Of a DNA stretch of 62,706 bases, positions 1 through 9,308 are shown in pieces. This DNA is from Hirschia sp. (GTDB lineage Bacteria > Pseudomonadota > Alphaproteobacteria > Caulobacterales > Hyphomonadaceae): contig PAQI01000017.1 of the NCBI GenBank assembly GCA_002709235.1, forward strand, positions 48,344 through 111,049, written 5' to 3'. The translations under genes and the position numbers were made by a program. Below the pieces are notes generated by a model. The model made no database searches and was not told where the DNA came from. It saw nothing but the letters and a program-made list of their open reading frames with translations. Within the stretch, counting starts at the first letter, position 1. Every line of letters begins with the position of its first letter.

Positions 1-596
1 CCCTGTTGAGCCCCTGGCTGGGGTCAGCCGGTGTACCAGACGGACTGTCCCTGCCTCGTTTGATCGCCGCCAATAGCAAGCCGGGCGGTGAAAATGTAGG
101 CGACAGCCTGCAATCGCAATTATCCAAAGCCGGACTGGATGCACAGGTGGACGATCACATCAAATGGTCTGAAGACGTCAAACATGCCACCGATTCAGCG
201 CGTCTGGTCGCGCTTGGTGCTGTTGCCCTGCTGGCCTCCACCGCGATCGCAGTTATAGCCTTTGCCACCCATGCCGCATTGCTGGCGCGCAAGGAGATAG
301 TCGATGTGCTGCACCTTTGCGGAGCACGAGATGGCTTCATCGCAGGCCTGTTCGAGCGCCGTTTTCTTGGTCTCGGCGTACAGGCCGGCGCATTGGGGGC
401 GGCATTGGCCTTTTGCGTTGCAGCCTTTATGCTGTTTGCCGCCAAGCAATCAGAGAGCCATATCTGGCTCCTGCCCCAGCTTTCCCTGTCGCTGGTTGAC
501 GGTCTGATCCTTGGCCTCACCCCGGTTCTGGCGGGCGCTGCTGCAATGTTCGCTGCGCGCGCGACCGTACACCGCTCCTTGGCCAGCGTGGTATAG
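1..596 (+). CDS. ftsX: Cell division ABC transporter permease FtsX, C-terminal part
   Basis: The reading frame is open from the left edge, so the N-terminus lies outside the window. The visible ~198 residues begin with a Leu-Leu-Ser-Pro-Trp-Leu-Gly stretch typical of the FtsX extracytoplasmic domain. Transmembrane segments follow near residues 65-90, 115-145 and 165-190 of the visible part, with a cytoplasmic loop containing Lys-Glu-Ile-Val-Asp-Val-Leu-His-Leu-Cys-Gly-Ala that matches the FtsX family loop. FtsX with the ATPase FtsE links division-site assembly to murein hydrolase activation in the inner membrane. It is followed after 8 bp by a DUF218 gene and then plsC, so a co-transcribed envelope cluster is likely. 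Assignment is from motifs and neighbourhood; ftsE is not visible. Confidence 0.85.
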   Translation, partial: LLSPWLGSAGVPDGLSLPRLIAANSKPGGENVGDSLQSQLSKAGLDAQVDDHIKWSEDVKHATDSARLVALGAVALLASTAIAVIAFATHAALLARKEIVDVLHLCGARDGFIAGLFERRFLGLGVQAGALGAALAFCVAAFMLFAAKQSESHIWLLPQLSLSLVDGLILGLTPVLAGAAAMFAARATVHRSLASVV

Positions 597-604
597 ACAG
601 TTCC

Positions 605-1267
605 ATGAAGGACACGACATCACCTACCAATGTAACATCCAGACCGAGAGGATTCGTCCGTCTCATCCTGATTGCACTGGTGTTGTTTGCAGCCTTTGAT
701 TTCCTGCAATTTGCCGAACGCGCGGCTGCCGCCTCAGACAATCCCCTCGCACCGGCCTCTGCGGATGCCGTGGTCGTGCTGACCGGTGGTGGAGCCAGAT
801 TGACCACCGCCGCTGATCTGGCGCGCGCCAACAGCCTGCCCCTGTTCATTTCCGGTGTGAACCCTGTCTCGACGGATGAGGATGTCGCCGCTGCCGCTGG
901 CCTCGATGAAGACTGGATGGCCTGCTGCGTGACGTCAGGTCGCCGCGCGCGGACCACAGCGGAAAATGGCGAGGAAGTGGCCGAATGGGCCAATGTGATG
1001 GGCCATGATGACCTGATCATCGTGACATCGGGCTACCATATGGAACGCTCGCTTGCCGAAATGCGCCGCTATATGCCTGATACGGCGCTGCATGGATATG
1101 CCGTTGCATCACCGACCATTGATGCACGCCGCTGGTGGAAAAGCACCCGCTCCGCACGTCGCATGATCATCGAATGGTCCAAATGGCGCGTGGTCACAAT
1201 CAGGGAAAGCCTTGCAGGACGGGCCAAGGGCGGACAAAACTCGGCCGACGCGACTCAAACCGATTGA
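605..1267 (+). CDS. DUF218 / YdcF-like (ElyC/SanA family) membrane-anchored protein
   Basis: The protein has 220 residues: one N-terminal membrane anchor (about residues 18-38) and an extracytoplasmic DUF218 domain. The domain shows 'DAVVVLTGGGARL' near residue 49 and 'IVTSGYHMERSL' near residue 140, the two conserved blocks of the YdcF/SanA/ElyC superfamily. Members of this family are linked to peptidoglycan and envelope integrity, but the reaction is not established, so I leave the substrate open. It starts 8 bp after ftsX and ends 13 bp before plsC, which suggests one transcript. Confidence 0.85.
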   Translation: MKDTTSPTNVTSRPRGFVRLILIALVLFAAFDFLQFAERAAAASDNPLAPASADAVVVLTGGGARLTTAADLARANSLPLFISGVNPVSTDEDVAAAAGLDEDWMACCVTSGRRARTTAENGEEVAEWANVMGHDDLIIVTSGYHMERSLAEMRRYMPDTALHGYAVASPTIDARRWWKSTRSARRMIIEWSKWRVVTIRESLAGRAKGGQNSADATQTD

Positions 1268-1280
1268 GAACAGGGCCAAT

Positions 1281-2081
1281 ATGTTCAACACGCTGCGTTC
1301 CATCATCTATGTGTTCTGGCTCTATGGCTCGATCATCATACTGGGCATATTCTGGTCGCCCGCCTTCATATTGCCGCGCCGTGTGACGATCTGGGGCATG
1401 CGCTCCTGGGCGGCTGCAGCGCGTTGGGGTTTGCGCTGGATCTGCGGGATCCGCACCGAATTCCGAGGGCTGGAAAACCTGCCTGACGGGCCCTGCCTCG
1501 TCGCTTCCAAGCATCAGAGCATGTATGACATTCTCATGCCGTTCCTGTTTCTGGACGATGTCGCCTATGTGCTCAAACGCGAACTGATGTTCTATCCGAT
1601 CTTTGGCTGGTACGCCTGGAAGGCCGACATGATCCCGATCAATCGCGGCGGCTATGTGAAGACGCTGAAAATGATGATGAAACGCGCCAGGGATGAAGTC
1701 GAACGCGGTCGCCAGTTCCTGATCTTTCCCGAAGGCACGCGGCGCGCACCCGGCGCGGAACCTGACTACAAGACAGGCGTTGCAGCGATGTACAGCCAGA
1801 TCGGTAAACCCTGCGTGCCTGTCGCGCTGAATACCGGGCTATGCTGGCCGCGCAAGGGACTGACACGCAAGCCGGGCCTCATCATTTTCGAGATCCTGCC
1901 CCCCATCGCACCAGGCCTGCCACGGGATGAATTCATGCAGACCCTTGAACACGCCATCGAACCTGCATGCGAACGCCTTCTGGATGAGGGCCTCGCCGCG
2001 CAGGGGCGTGATCGCACCAGCCTGATCACCTCTGATGAAGATACAGACCCACCTGCCAGCAAGGTTACAGCCAATGCCTGA
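1281..2081 (+). CDS. plsC: 1-acyl-sn-glycerol-3-phosphate acyltransferase (PlsC family)
   Basis: The predicted product transfers a second acyl chain to lysophosphatidic acid at the inner membrane to make phosphatidic acid. It has 266 residues with a hydrophobic N-terminal anchor, then the HX4D catalytic motif (His78-Gln-Ser-Met-Tyr-Asp83) and the substrate-binding 'FPEGTR' at 149-154. I chose the ATG at 1281 because the family alignment begins there; an in-frame extension to 1212 would overlap the upstream gene. The 3' end overlaps the DUF2125 gene by 8 bp, so translation is probably coupled. Exact acyl-donor preference cannot be read from sequence. Confidence 0.9.
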   Translation: MFNTLRSIIYVFWLYGSIIILGIFWSPAFILPRRVTIWGMRSWAAAARWGLRWICGIRTEFRGLENLPDGPCLVASKHQSMYDILMPFLFLDDVAYVLKRELMFYPIFGWYAWKADMIPINRGGYVKTLKMMMKRARDEVERGRQFLIFPEGTRRAPGAEPDYKTGVAAMYSQIGKPCVPVALNTGLCWPRKGLTRKPGLIIFEILPPIAPGLPRDEFMQTLEHAIEPACERLLDEGLAAQGRDRTSLITSDEDTDPPASKVTANA

Positions 2082-3081
2082 TCGTTCCCGCACGCGCCGC
2101 CGTGGTCTGTTCCTGTGGATGTTCTTCATCATCCTGCTTCTGGTGTCCTACACGATCTACTGGTTCTACATGGCCAATCAGCTGACCATTGGCGTGGAAG
2201 ACTGGATCGATGACCAGCGCGAGGCTGGCTATCGCATGGAGCATGGCGGGCTGGACATGTCCGGCTTTCCCTACCGCTTCAATCTTGATGTCACCGCCCC
2301 CGATGTCACCACGCCAGATGGTGCGTGGCGTGTGCAGGGCGAAAAGCTGACACTGGTCATGCAGCCATGGAACTGGTCGCATGTGATCAGCTATTCCAAT
2401 GGCCGCCACATCATCACCAATCCCGATGGTGAGGAGATCATCGCCACGGCGCAGGGCGCGCAGGGTTCATTCAGCTGGGACGAGGAAAGCATCACCCGCA
2501 TCTCGCTCGTTGCCGACATGCTGGACGCCACGCAGGACAATGCACCTATCGTATCTGGCCAGGGGTTTTACCTGCATGTATCGCCGTTTCCCGAAGCGCC
2601 TGAGGATTTGCGCATCCGCACCGGCTTTACCACGCTGAACCTGCCCGAGGCTCCAAGGGATGCACAATGGCTGGGCACCACCGCAGGTCCGGTCGATGCC
2701 CCGATCCGTATCTCCAGAGGCATGACGCTCCTTGAAACCGGTGGCGACATCAAGGCCGCGATCCGCGCGCTGAACCCTGAGTTTTCAACCCCACTCACCC
2801 AGATCAGCTGGGGACCGCTCAAGGCAAAGCTGAAAACCGATGGTCTCGGCCTGGATGGCCTTGACCGCCCGTCAGGTGCGCTGAATGTGCGACTGGAAGA
2901 CATCGATGCCCTCAAAACCGCCATCGCTGCCAGCGGCGACCTCACAGAAGACAAAGCCATAGCCCTGGATGCCTTCAAGGCGGGCCCTCGAACCGAAACC
3001 AGCTTCCTGCCATTCATCTTCAAGGACGGCAAAGCAAAGTTCATGTTCCTGACCGTCGCCGAACTGGACCCGGTTTTCTAG
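2074..3081 (+). CDS. DUF2125 domain protein, membrane-anchored
   Basis: A 335-residue protein with a basic N-terminus, one signal-anchor helix (about residues 12-35) and a large extracytoplasmic region beginning with 'EDWIDDQREAGYRMEHGG' and 'SGFPYRFNLDV'. These blocks match the alphaproteobacterial DUF2125 family, whose function is unknown. The ATG at 2074 overlaps the plsC stop by 8 bp; a further in-frame ATG at 2035 lies deeper inside plsC and is less likely. The family is envelope-located, consistent with its ftsX-plsC neighbours. Confidence 0.8.
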   Translation: MPDRSRTRRRGLFLWMFFIILLLVSYTIYWFYMANQLTIGVEDWIDDQREAGYRMEHGGLDMSGFPYRFNLDVTAPDVTTPDGAWRVQGEKLTLVMQPWNWSHVISYSNGRHIITNPDGEEIIATAQGAQGSFSWDEESITRISLVADMLDATQDNAPIVSGQGFYLHVSPFPEAPEDLRIRTGFTTLNLPEAPRDAQWLGTTAGPVDAPIRISRGMTLLETGGDIKAAIRALNPEFSTPLTQISWGPLKAKLKTDGLGLDGLDRPSGALNVRLEDIDALKTAIAASGDLTEDKAIALDAFKAGPRTETSFLPFIFKDGKAKFMFLTVAELDPVF

Positions 3082-3135
3082 GAAATAGGCCCGGCCATAT
3101 ATTGTGGTGGACAGAAAAAAGAGGGAGCATGAACC

Positions 3136-4584
3136 ATGCGTTTCCTCTACTCCCTTTTCCTGATCACGCTCTCGATCATGGCATGCGCCCATGCGCAATC
3201 GCGATCAATCGATGCATTCGCAGCCTCGCAAATCGAACAATCAGGTGCACCCGGCGTCGCCTACGCCACCATCGACAATGGCAAGATCGAAACAGGTGCC
3301 CATGGAAAGCGCCTCAAAGGAAGCGACAGTCCGGTCTTGCCCGACACGCCTTTTCTGATCGGCTCCATATCGAAAAGCTTCACGGCCATGGCAATCATGC
3401 AGCTGGTGGAAGCAGGCCGGATCGAACTGGACGCCCCTGTCGCGGACTATCTTGATACCTTCCAAAACAGCCCTGCTGGCATCATCACCATCCGGCAATT
3501 GCTCAGCCACACCAGCGGTTTTTCCACCCTCCAGGGAAATGACGCTCAAACCCTCCCGCACCGAAACGAGGACAGCCTCCAGAGCCAGGTTGAACGCATC
3601 GCAGACTGGACCCCAGCGAGCCCGCCCGGCACGCAATGGCGTTACTCCAACGCAAACTACATCATACTGGGCGCAATCATCGAACAGGTCAGCGGCCAGG
3701 ACTTCGCCAGCTATATCCAATCCCAAATCCTTGCACCGATCGGAATGAACGACAGCTTCCTGTCAGACGGCAAAAGCCATGACAACATGGCAGTCGGACA
3801 CCAGCCATGGTTCTGGTCAAAACGTCGTGTGGACGACACCAGCACAAATCGCGTCATGGCCCCGGCAGGTGGCGTAGTCGCCACCGCTTCGGACCTCGCG
3901 CTCTATCTTGTCGTCATGATGAATGGACAGGACGACGTCATCAGCGCAAAGAGCAAGGCGATGATGATGCGTCCAGCCAATCCCGTCTCGCCCTATTACG
4001 GTCTGGGCTGGGGCATCGATCCTCACAGCGGCCTCATTTCCCATTCGGGCCTTACCCCTGGTGTCGAGACATATGCCGTCTTCTCACCGGACACTGGGAA
4101 GGGCGCTGTTATCCTCGCCAATGCCAATAGCGGTATGGGATTTGGAACAAATGAACGCCTCTTCAGTGAAATCAGCGCGCGCGCCCTTGGCCTTGATGAA
4201 CCGCCCACCGCAAACATCTGGGGCACAAGATCCCTGTTCCTCACATTCGCCGCCCTGCCGCTGGTCTTCGTGACCTGCATCGCTGTCGCATGGTTCGGCC
4301 GTAGCGGCCTTCGCGCAAAATCAGGTGCATTCGGTATATTCAGCCTGTGGTTTCCGCTTCTTGTTTCACTCGCACTGGCGTGGATTTGCCTCTGGCTAAT
4401 CCCCCAGCTCTTCGGCGTTTCAATGCGAACCTTCCGCCTTTACCAGCCAGATTTTTCCCTGCTGCTCATTGCAACCGCCGCAACAGCTATTCTCTGGGCG
4501 GTATTTCGTCTCGCAGTCTATTACAAGCCTGCAGCGACGTCGCGGATGGAAGTGGACAACACGCCACCGCCACCACAGACCTGA
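3136..4584 (+). CDS. Serine hydrolase, beta-lactamase/class C PBP-like, with C-terminal membrane segments
   Basis: 482 residues. A signal peptide (residues 1-20, ending His-Ala-Gln) precedes a class C beta-lactamase fold with the SxxK active-site motif Ser77-Ile-Ser-Lys80, a Tyr-Ser-Asn second motif near residue 175 and a His-Ser-Gly third motif near residue 300. After the catalytic domain there are about three hydrophobic helices (residues ~360-460) and a proline-rich tail. Members are D-aminopeptidases, esterases or peptidoglycan-active hydrolases; the substrate is unknown. The start at 3136 has a good GAGGGA ribosome site. A similar enzyme lacking the membrane tail lies at 25210-26295. Confidence 0.8.
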   Translation: MRFLYSLFLITLSIMACAHAQSRSIDAFAASQIEQSGAPGVAYATIDNGKIETGAHGKRLKGSDSPVLPDTPFLIGSISKSFTAMAIMQLVEAGRIELDAPVADYLDTFQNSPAGIITIRQLLSHTSGFSTLQGNDAQTLPHRNEDSLQSQVERIADWTPASPPGTQWRYSNANYIILGAIIEQVSGQDFASYIQSQILAPIGMNDSFLSDGKSHDNMAVGHQPWFWSKRRVDDTSTNRVMAPAGGVVATASDLALYLVVMMNGQDDVISAKSKAMMMRPANPVSPYYGLGWGIDPHSGLISHSGLTPGVETYAVFSPDTGKGAVILANANSGMGFGTNERLFSEISARALGLDEPPTANIWGTRSLFLTFAALPLVFVTCIAVAWFGRSGLRAKSGAFGIFSLWFPLLVSLALAWICLWLIPQLFGVSMRTFRLYQPDFSLLLIATAATAILWAVFRLAVYYKPAATSRMEVDNTPPPPQT

Positions 4585-4589
4585 CACGA

Positions 4590-4619
4590 CAGCACCCCCG
4601 CCATCAAACGAGGGTGCTG
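4590..4619. terminator. Stem-loop between convergent genes
   Basis: An 8-bp perfect inverted repeat, CAGCACCC/GGGTGCTG, sits 5 bp after the serine hydrolase stop and 40 bp before the ahcY stop. There is no clear T-tract on either side, so a bidirectional termination role is inferred from position only. Confidence 0.4.
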
Positions 4620-4659
4620 CAAATCGCGTCAGTCTGGACGGGTCAGAACCCGCAAAAGC

Positions 4660-6054
4660 CTAGTACCGGTAATGCTCCGGCTTGAACGGGCCTTCGGGGG
4701 TGACGCCGATATAGCTGGCCTGCTCGTCGGTCAGCTTTGAGAGTTTCGCGCCGATCTTGTCGAGGTGCAGGCGCGCAACCTTCTCGTCCAGATGCTTGGG
4801 CAGCACATAGACGTCATTCTTGTACTGGTCGCCCTTGGTGAACAATTCGATCTGCGCCAGTACCTGGTTTGTGAAGCTCGCCGACATCACGAAGGACGGG
4901 TGGCCGGTGGCGTTGCCAAGGTTCAGCAGACGGCCCTGCGACAACAGGATCATGCGATTGCCGGACGGCATCTCGATCATGTCCACCTGGTCCTTGATAT
5001 TGGTCCATTTGTGGTTCTTCAGCGCCGCCACCTGGATCTCATTGTCGAAATGACCAATGTTTCCGACAATCGCCATGTCCTTCATCTCGCGCATGTGCTC
5101 GATGCGGATCACGTCCTTGTTGCCGGTTGTCGTGACGAAGATATCCGCCGTGGAGACAGCATCCTCCAGCGTCGTCACCTCATAGCCATCCATGGCCGCC
5201 TGAAGCGCACAGATCGGGTCGATCTCCGTCACCTTCACACGCGCACCCGCACCGCGCAGCGATGCCGCAGAGCCCTTGCCGACATCACCATAGCCACACA
5301 CAACGGCCGTCTTGCCCGCCATCATCGTGTCCGTGGCGCGGCGGATACCATCCACCAGCGATTCCTTGCAGCCATATTTGTTGTCGAATTTCGACTTGGT
5401 GACCGAGTCATTCACATTGATCGCCGGGAAAGGCAGCTGGCCCTTCTTGCTCAACTCATAAAGGCGGTGAACACCGGTTGTGGTCTCTTCACTGACGCCC
5501 AGAATCGCATCGCGCGTCTTGGTGAACCAGCCGGGGCTTTGCGCCATGCGCTTCTTGATCTGAGCAAAGATGGCTTCTTCTTCCTCAGAGGTCGCCACAT
5601 CCAGCAGATTGGTCTCACCCGCTTCCACACGTGCTCCCAGCAACACATAAAGCGTTGCATCGCCGCCATCATCGAGGATCAGATTGGCCCCTTCCGGGAA
5701 CATGAAGGAGCGGTCCAGATAGTCCCAGTGCTCCACTAGCGTCTGGCCCTTCACGGCAAAAACCGGGATCTCGCTGGCAGCAATGGCCGCGGCCGCGTGG
5801 TCCTGCGTGGAGAAGATGTTACAGCTGGCCCAACGCACATCCGCGCCCAGCGCCGTCAGCGTCTCGATCAGCACAGCCGTCTGGATCGTCATGTGCAGCG
5901 AGCCTGTAATGCGCGCACCTTTCAGCGGCTGAGCCGTTGCGAATTCATCACGCAGTGACATCAGGCCGGGCATCTCTGTTTCGGCGATATCCAGTTCCTT
6001 GCGACCGAATTCAGCCAGTGAGATGTCTTTGACGACATAGTCGGTGAAAGCCAT
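4660..6054 (-). CDS. ahcY: Adenosylhomocysteinase (S-adenosyl-L-homocysteine hydrolase)
   Basis: Reversibly hydrolyses S-adenosylhomocysteine to adenosine and homocysteine, removing the inhibitor of methyltransferases. The 464 residues show the substrate region 'KFDNKYGC' (222-229), the NAD-binding loop 'GYGDVGKG' (254-261) and the C-terminal 'KPEHYRY' tail that completes the neighbouring subunit's active site. The start at 6054 gives the family N-terminus; an in-frame extension to 6123 is not conserved. An AT-rich palindrome lies 77-98 bp upstream of the start. In many alphaproteobacteria ahcY sits near ptsH/chvG; here the two are about 38 kb apart. Confidence 0.97.
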   Translation of the reverse strand: MAFTDYVVKDISLAEFGRKELDIAETEMPGLMSLRDEFATAQPLKGARITGSLHMTIQTAVLIETLTALGADVRWASCNIFSTQDHAAAAIAASEIPVFAVKGQTLVEHWDYLDRSFMFPEGANLILDDGGDATLYVLLGARVEAGETNLLDVATSEEEEAIFAQIKKRMAQSPGWFTKTRDAILGVSEETTTGVHRLYELSKKGQLPFPAINVNDSVTKSKFDNKYGCKESLVDGIRRATDTMMAGKTAVVCGYGDVGKGSAASLRGAGARVKVTEIDPICALQAAMDGYEVTTLEDAVSTADIFVTTTGNKDVIRIEHMREMKDMAIVGNIGHFDNEIQVAALKNHKWTNIKDQVDMIEMPSGNRMILLSQGRLLNLGNATGHPSFVMSASFTNQVLAQIELFTKGDQYKNDVYVLPKHLDEKVARLHLDKIGAKLSKLTDEQASYIGVTPEGPFKPEHYRY

Positions 6055-6130
6055 GTGAGAGGTCCTTGCGGGCAAATGATGTGTGTCTGATCTGACCGCT
6101 CTATAACAGAGCCCTCGCGACACATCAATT

Positions 6131-6152
6131 GATATAAAGACTTCCTTATATC
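6131..6152. promoter_or_regulatory. Palindromic operator candidate upstream of ahcY
   Basis: Half-sites GATATAA and TTATATC flank an 8-bp spacer that is itself partly symmetric, 77-98 bp upstream of the ahcY start. AT-rich palindromes of this kind are bound by SahR, the ArsR-family S-adenosylhomocysteine-responsive repressor of methyl-cycle genes. The identification as a SahR site is inference from shape and position; no sahR gene is in the window. Confidence 0.45.
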
Positions 6153-6287
6153 ATTATATGCAGAGCGCCGCCATGAACTGACGAAATCTTGATCCATTTT
6201 TCGACGCAATTGCTGACTAACCTGCTTGCACCCATATGAGAAAATCGCTCACCTTGTCCTGACCTTGTTTTGTCGTAATATTCTGGA

Positions 6288-6878
6288 ATGACCATGCGTA
6301 ACGTAATCGCCAGCCTTTCCACGCTCTGCTTTGTCACCAGCTTTGGCGCTGTGCATGCGCAGACGGCCTCCGGTGAAGGGCCAGAAACCCTTCCCCCAAA
6401 GATCTTCAGCAACAAGGAAGCTGCAAAACGTGACCTGCGTGGCGTACGCGTTGCCAAACCTGGCGCTCTTGTGTTTGCCAGTTTTGACACCGACAGCTCG
6501 CTGGTGCTCACCGATACCGAGATCAGTGAAGGTTCTGTCAGGGCTTTCAAGACAGCTGACAAGAATGGCGATGGCAAGATGTCGATCTTCGAACAGCAGG
6601 ACTGGGCCGCCGCCGTCGGTGCGCATGATGGCCCTCTTGCCAATTCGATGACATTCGACGCCAATCTGGACCGTCAGGTGTCCCCCACGGAATTCACCGA
6701 AGGTCTGATGCGCATTTCCAGAGCCTATATCGATCCGGGCAATGGAGAGTTGCCCTTGTCCAACCTTCTGGAAGCGCCTGCAGGTGCCAACCATCAGCCG
6801 CGTGAAGAGACGATAGAAGAGATCAAGCCGATGGGGCAGGCCGATAACCGCTCAGGCGTAGTCCTCACACGTCGCTGA
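6288..6878 (+). CDS. Secreted EF-hand calcium-binding protein
   Basis: 196 residues with a signal peptide (cleavage near Ala24-Gln25) and three EF-hand-like loops. Loop 1 (67-78) is 'DTDSSLVLTDTE', loop 2 (91-102) is 'DKNGDGKMSIFE' and loop 3 (124-135) is 'DANLDRQVSPTE'. Loop 2 has a full set of canonical calcium ligands; loops 1 and 3 are plausible but less perfect. The role is unknown; a periplasmic calcium sensor or buffer is an inference. It stands alone, divergent from ahcY, with a second ATG two codons downstream. A possible terminator lies about 190 bp downstream inside the end of rarD. Confidence 0.75.
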   Translation: MTMRNVIASLSTLCFVTSFGAVHAQTASGEGPETLPPKIFSNKEAAKRDLRGVRVAKPGALVFASFDTDSSLVLTDTEISEGSVRAFKTADKNGDGKMSIFEQQDWAAAVGAHDGPLANSMTFDANLDRQVSPTEFTEGLMRISRAYIDPGNGELPLSNLLEAPAGANHQPREETIEEIKPMGQADNRSGVVLTRR

Positions 6879-7051
6879 TCTCGGTCGACCCGTATCATTT
6901 CGGCACAGCTTTCGCGCATTACACGTCAATGCGGCGCAATGCACCCTGAAATCCCGTCAAAAGCGCGCAGAATGGCGCTCAGCTCCCTGCCTGAGCTGGC
7001 ATCGCACTTGAAACGAAGGATGTGAATTCGCTTCTCGCAATTCGCATGGCA

Positions 7052-8020
7052 TTACACCTTATCAATACCCGCCGCAGCCTCGTGCTCCGGCGGGTTTCTT
7101 TTGGGCGGAATAACTGTGCCAGGCGGACGAATACGGGCACGTCGTTCCGCGCGCCAGGCGCTATAGCTGAACAATCCAACACCCGCCCAGATCAGCCCGA
7201 ATGTGATCATGTGATCGGTCGTGAAGGCCTCCTTGAACAGGAACACACCCAGCAGCAGCTGAATGGTCGGCCCCAGATACTGCATCACACCAATCGTCGA
7301 CAATTGCAGCCGGCGGGCCGCCAGCGCAAAGAAGATAAGCGGCGCGGCCGTCAGGATACCCGCCATCAACAACAGAACGATATGGCCCGTACCGTCAGGA
7401 TAGATCTGCACGCCCCGGCTCCACTGAAACACCAGATATCCAAGTGCAAAAGGTGCCAGCAGGGTGGTCTCCATGGTGAAACCGACACGGCTGTCGACGG
7501 GCACAAATTTGCGGATCGCTCCATAAAAGCCAAAGGTCAGGCACAACATGATGGAGACATAGGGAAACTGGCCGACATTCAGTGTCTGGTTCGCCACGCC
7601 CAGCGCCGCCAGCAATATGGCCAGTAATTGCAACTTCGAGAAACGCTCACCAAAAAGCACAGCGCCGACCAGGAAATTGAACAGCGGATTGATGAAATAA
7701 CCCAGGCTTGCCTCGATCACCCGGTCATTCTGCACCGCCCATATATAGATCAGCCAGTTTCCACCGATCAGCGTGCCAGACAATAACAGCAGCCACATGG
7801 ACCGCCGGTCCGCCAGCAGAGATTCCATCTGCCGCCAATTGCCACCGATCAGGATCAGCCCCGCCCCGGTAATCATGGAATAGACCGCGCGATGCGCCAG
7901 CATCATGTCTGGCGGAACGTCATCAAGCACATAAAAATAGAGCGGCAGAAAGCCCCACATGACAAAGGCGCTGAGCCCCATGATCAGGCCAAGCTGCCTG
8001 TCTTCCGGCTTGTCATTCAT
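7052..8020 (-). CDS. rarD: EamA-family transporter RarD
   Basis: 322 residues with about ten hydrophobic helices in two EamA repeats. The N-terminal block 'GLSAFVMWGFLPLYFY' and 'AHRAVYSM' are characteristic of the RarD branch. RarD is an inner-membrane member of the drug/metabolite transporter superfamily; its substrate is not known (the name comes from chloramphenicol sensitivity). The ATG at 8020 is preceded by AGAGGAGCC and fits the family start; an extension to 8092 would run through the asd terminator. Downstream of asd and separated from it by that terminator. Confidence 0.85.
   Translation of the reverse strand: MNDKPEDRQLGLIMGLSAFVMWGFLPLYFYVLDDVPPDMMLAHRAVYSMITGAGLILIGGNWRQMESLLADRRSMWLLLLSGTLIGGNWLIYIWAVQNDRVIEASLGYFINPLFNFLVGAVLFGERFSKLQLLAILLAALGVANQTLNVGQFPYVSIMLCLTFGFYGAIRKFVPVDSRVGFTMETTLLAPFALGYLVFQWSRGVQIYPDGTGHIVLLLMAGILTAAPLIFFALAARRLQLSTIGVMQYLGPTIQLLLGVFLFKEAFTTDHMITFGLIWAGVGLFSYSAWRAERRARIRPPGTVIPPKRNPPEHEAAAGIDKV
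7068..7101 (+). terminator. Rho-independent terminator within the 3' end of rarD
   Basis: A 7-bp perfect stem CCCGCCG/CGGCGGG with a 13-nt loop is followed by a T-rich run (TTTCTTTT) on the plus strand. It would stop transcripts from the EF-hand gene before they run antisense into rarD. It overlaps the last codons of rarD. Confidence 0.6.
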
Positions 8021-8049
8021 CAGCTCGGCTCCTCTGGGCAGCGCCCGAA

Positions 8050-8088
8050 CCATAAAGAAAAACGCCGGTCCCTGATCAAGGAACCGGC
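8050..8088 (-). terminator. Rho-independent terminator of asd
   Basis: Read on the minus strand, a 9-bp stem (GCCGGTTCC/GGGACCGGC, one G-U pair) with a 7-nt loop is followed by GTTTTTCTTT. It begins 29 bp after the asd stop codon, the expected place for the end of the asd transcript. Confidence 0.85.
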
Positions 8089-8116
8089 GCATCAGAAACT
8101 GTGGAGATCAAACTCC

Positions 8117-9157
8117 TCAGGCTGAAACAGCCGGCTTTTCCGGTTTCAGAATACCGCGATTGAGCAGAAGCTCAGCGATCTGCACTGCGTTGAGCGCCGC
8201 ACCCTTGCGCAGATTGTCAGACACACACCAGAACGCCAGACCGTTTTCATGCGTCGGGTCTTCACGAATGCGCGAGATATAGGTTGCCCACTCACCCACG
8301 CATTCAATCGGCGTGATGAAACCGTCTTCGGCCGGGTTGTCGACAACCATCAGGCCGGGTGCTTCACGAAGAAGCGCGCGCGCCTGCTTGGCTGACAGTT
8401 TGCCGCCAAGCTCAACATGCACCGCTTCGGAATGGCCCACAAAGACCGGCACCCGCACACAGGTTGCGACCAGTTCGATGCTGTCATCGACGATCTTCTT
8501 GGTCTCGACCCGCATCTTCCATTCTTCCTTGGTGTATCCATCATCCATGAACACATCGATCTGCGGGATCACATTGAAGGCGATCTGCTTGGAAAAATGC
8601 TGCGGCGTCGGAGTGTCATTGACATAGATACCCTTGGTCTGGGTCCACAGCTCGTCCATCGCTTCGCGCCCGCCACCGGAGGTGGACTGATAGGTCGCCA
8701 CAACGACGCGTTTGACGCCAACCGCATCATGCAGGGGCTTGAGCGCGACAACCAGCTGCGCGGTCGAACAGTTCGGGTTGGCGATGATGTTCTTGTTCTT
8801 GTAGCCATCAATCGCATCCGCATTCACTTCCGGCACGATCAGAGGCACATCCGGGTCCATGCGGAAATGCGAGGAATTGTCGATCACGATACAGCCCTTG
8901 GCAGCGATCTTCGGTGCCCATTCCTTGGCAACCGAACCGCCAGCAGACATCAGGCAGACATCGAATTTGGACCAGTCGACCTGCTCGACATCCTCACATT
9001 TGAGAATCCTGTCTCCATAGGACACTTCTTTTCCCTTCGAGCGGCGCGACGCAATCGCGCTGACGCTGTCGGCAGGAAACCGGCGTTCTTCAAGGATGTT
9101 CAACATTTCGCGGCCGACATTGCCGGTCGCGCCCAGTACGGCGACGCGTAGTGCCAT
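8117..9157 (-). CDS. asd: Aspartate-semialdehyde dehydrogenase
   Basis: NADPH-dependent reduction of aspartyl phosphate to aspartate semialdehyde, the branch point to lysine/diaminopimelate, threonine and methionine. The 346 residues show the N-terminal nucleotide-binding 'VLGATGNVGREML' (7-19) and the catalytic Cys130 within 'NPNCSTAQL'. Length is normal for the family. It has its own downstream terminator, so it is probably monocistronic. Its product is also the aminopropyl donor for the carboxyspermidine route encoded at 17439-23453, a metabolic rather than operon link. Confidence 0.97.
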   Translation of the reverse strand: MALRVAVLGATGNVGREMLNILEERRFPADSVSAIASRRSKGKEVSYGDRILKCEDVEQVDWSKFDVCLMSAGGSVAKEWAPKIAAKGCIVIDNSSHFRMDPDVPLIVPEVNADAIDGYKNKNIIANPNCSTAQLVVALKPLHDAVGVKRVVVATYQSTSGGGREAMDELWTQTKGIYVNDTPTPQHFSKQIAFNVIPQIDVFMDDGYTKEEWKMRVETKKIVDDSIELVATCVRVPVFVGHSEAVHVELGGKLSAKQARALLREAPGLMVVDNPAEDGFITPIECVGEWATYISRIREDPTHENGLAFWCVSDNLRKGAALNAVQIAELLLNRGILKPEKPAVSA

Positions 9158-9308
9158 TTTTCTGGTCTCCCGAGGGGCGTGAGTTTGGTCAATAGCTGAG
9201 CCAGCCGACCTAGCCTATTTTCCCTTGATATGCAAAGATGATTTGAGCAGAACCGTCGAAGAGGTCGACTGTTCGACAGACAATGAGAAATTCCGAGAAG
9301 GAGACCCG

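Noticed and set aside
4765-5739. Long open frame of 324 codons on the plus strand within ahcY
   Set aside because: It lies antisense to a strongly conserved enzyme, has no ribosome site and shows His/Arg/Val-rich composition typical of a reverse-strand shadow.
6055-6290. S-adenosylhomocysteine riboswitch before ahcY
   Set aside because: I found no paired helices of the expected kind; the AT-rich palindrome points to a protein regulator instead.
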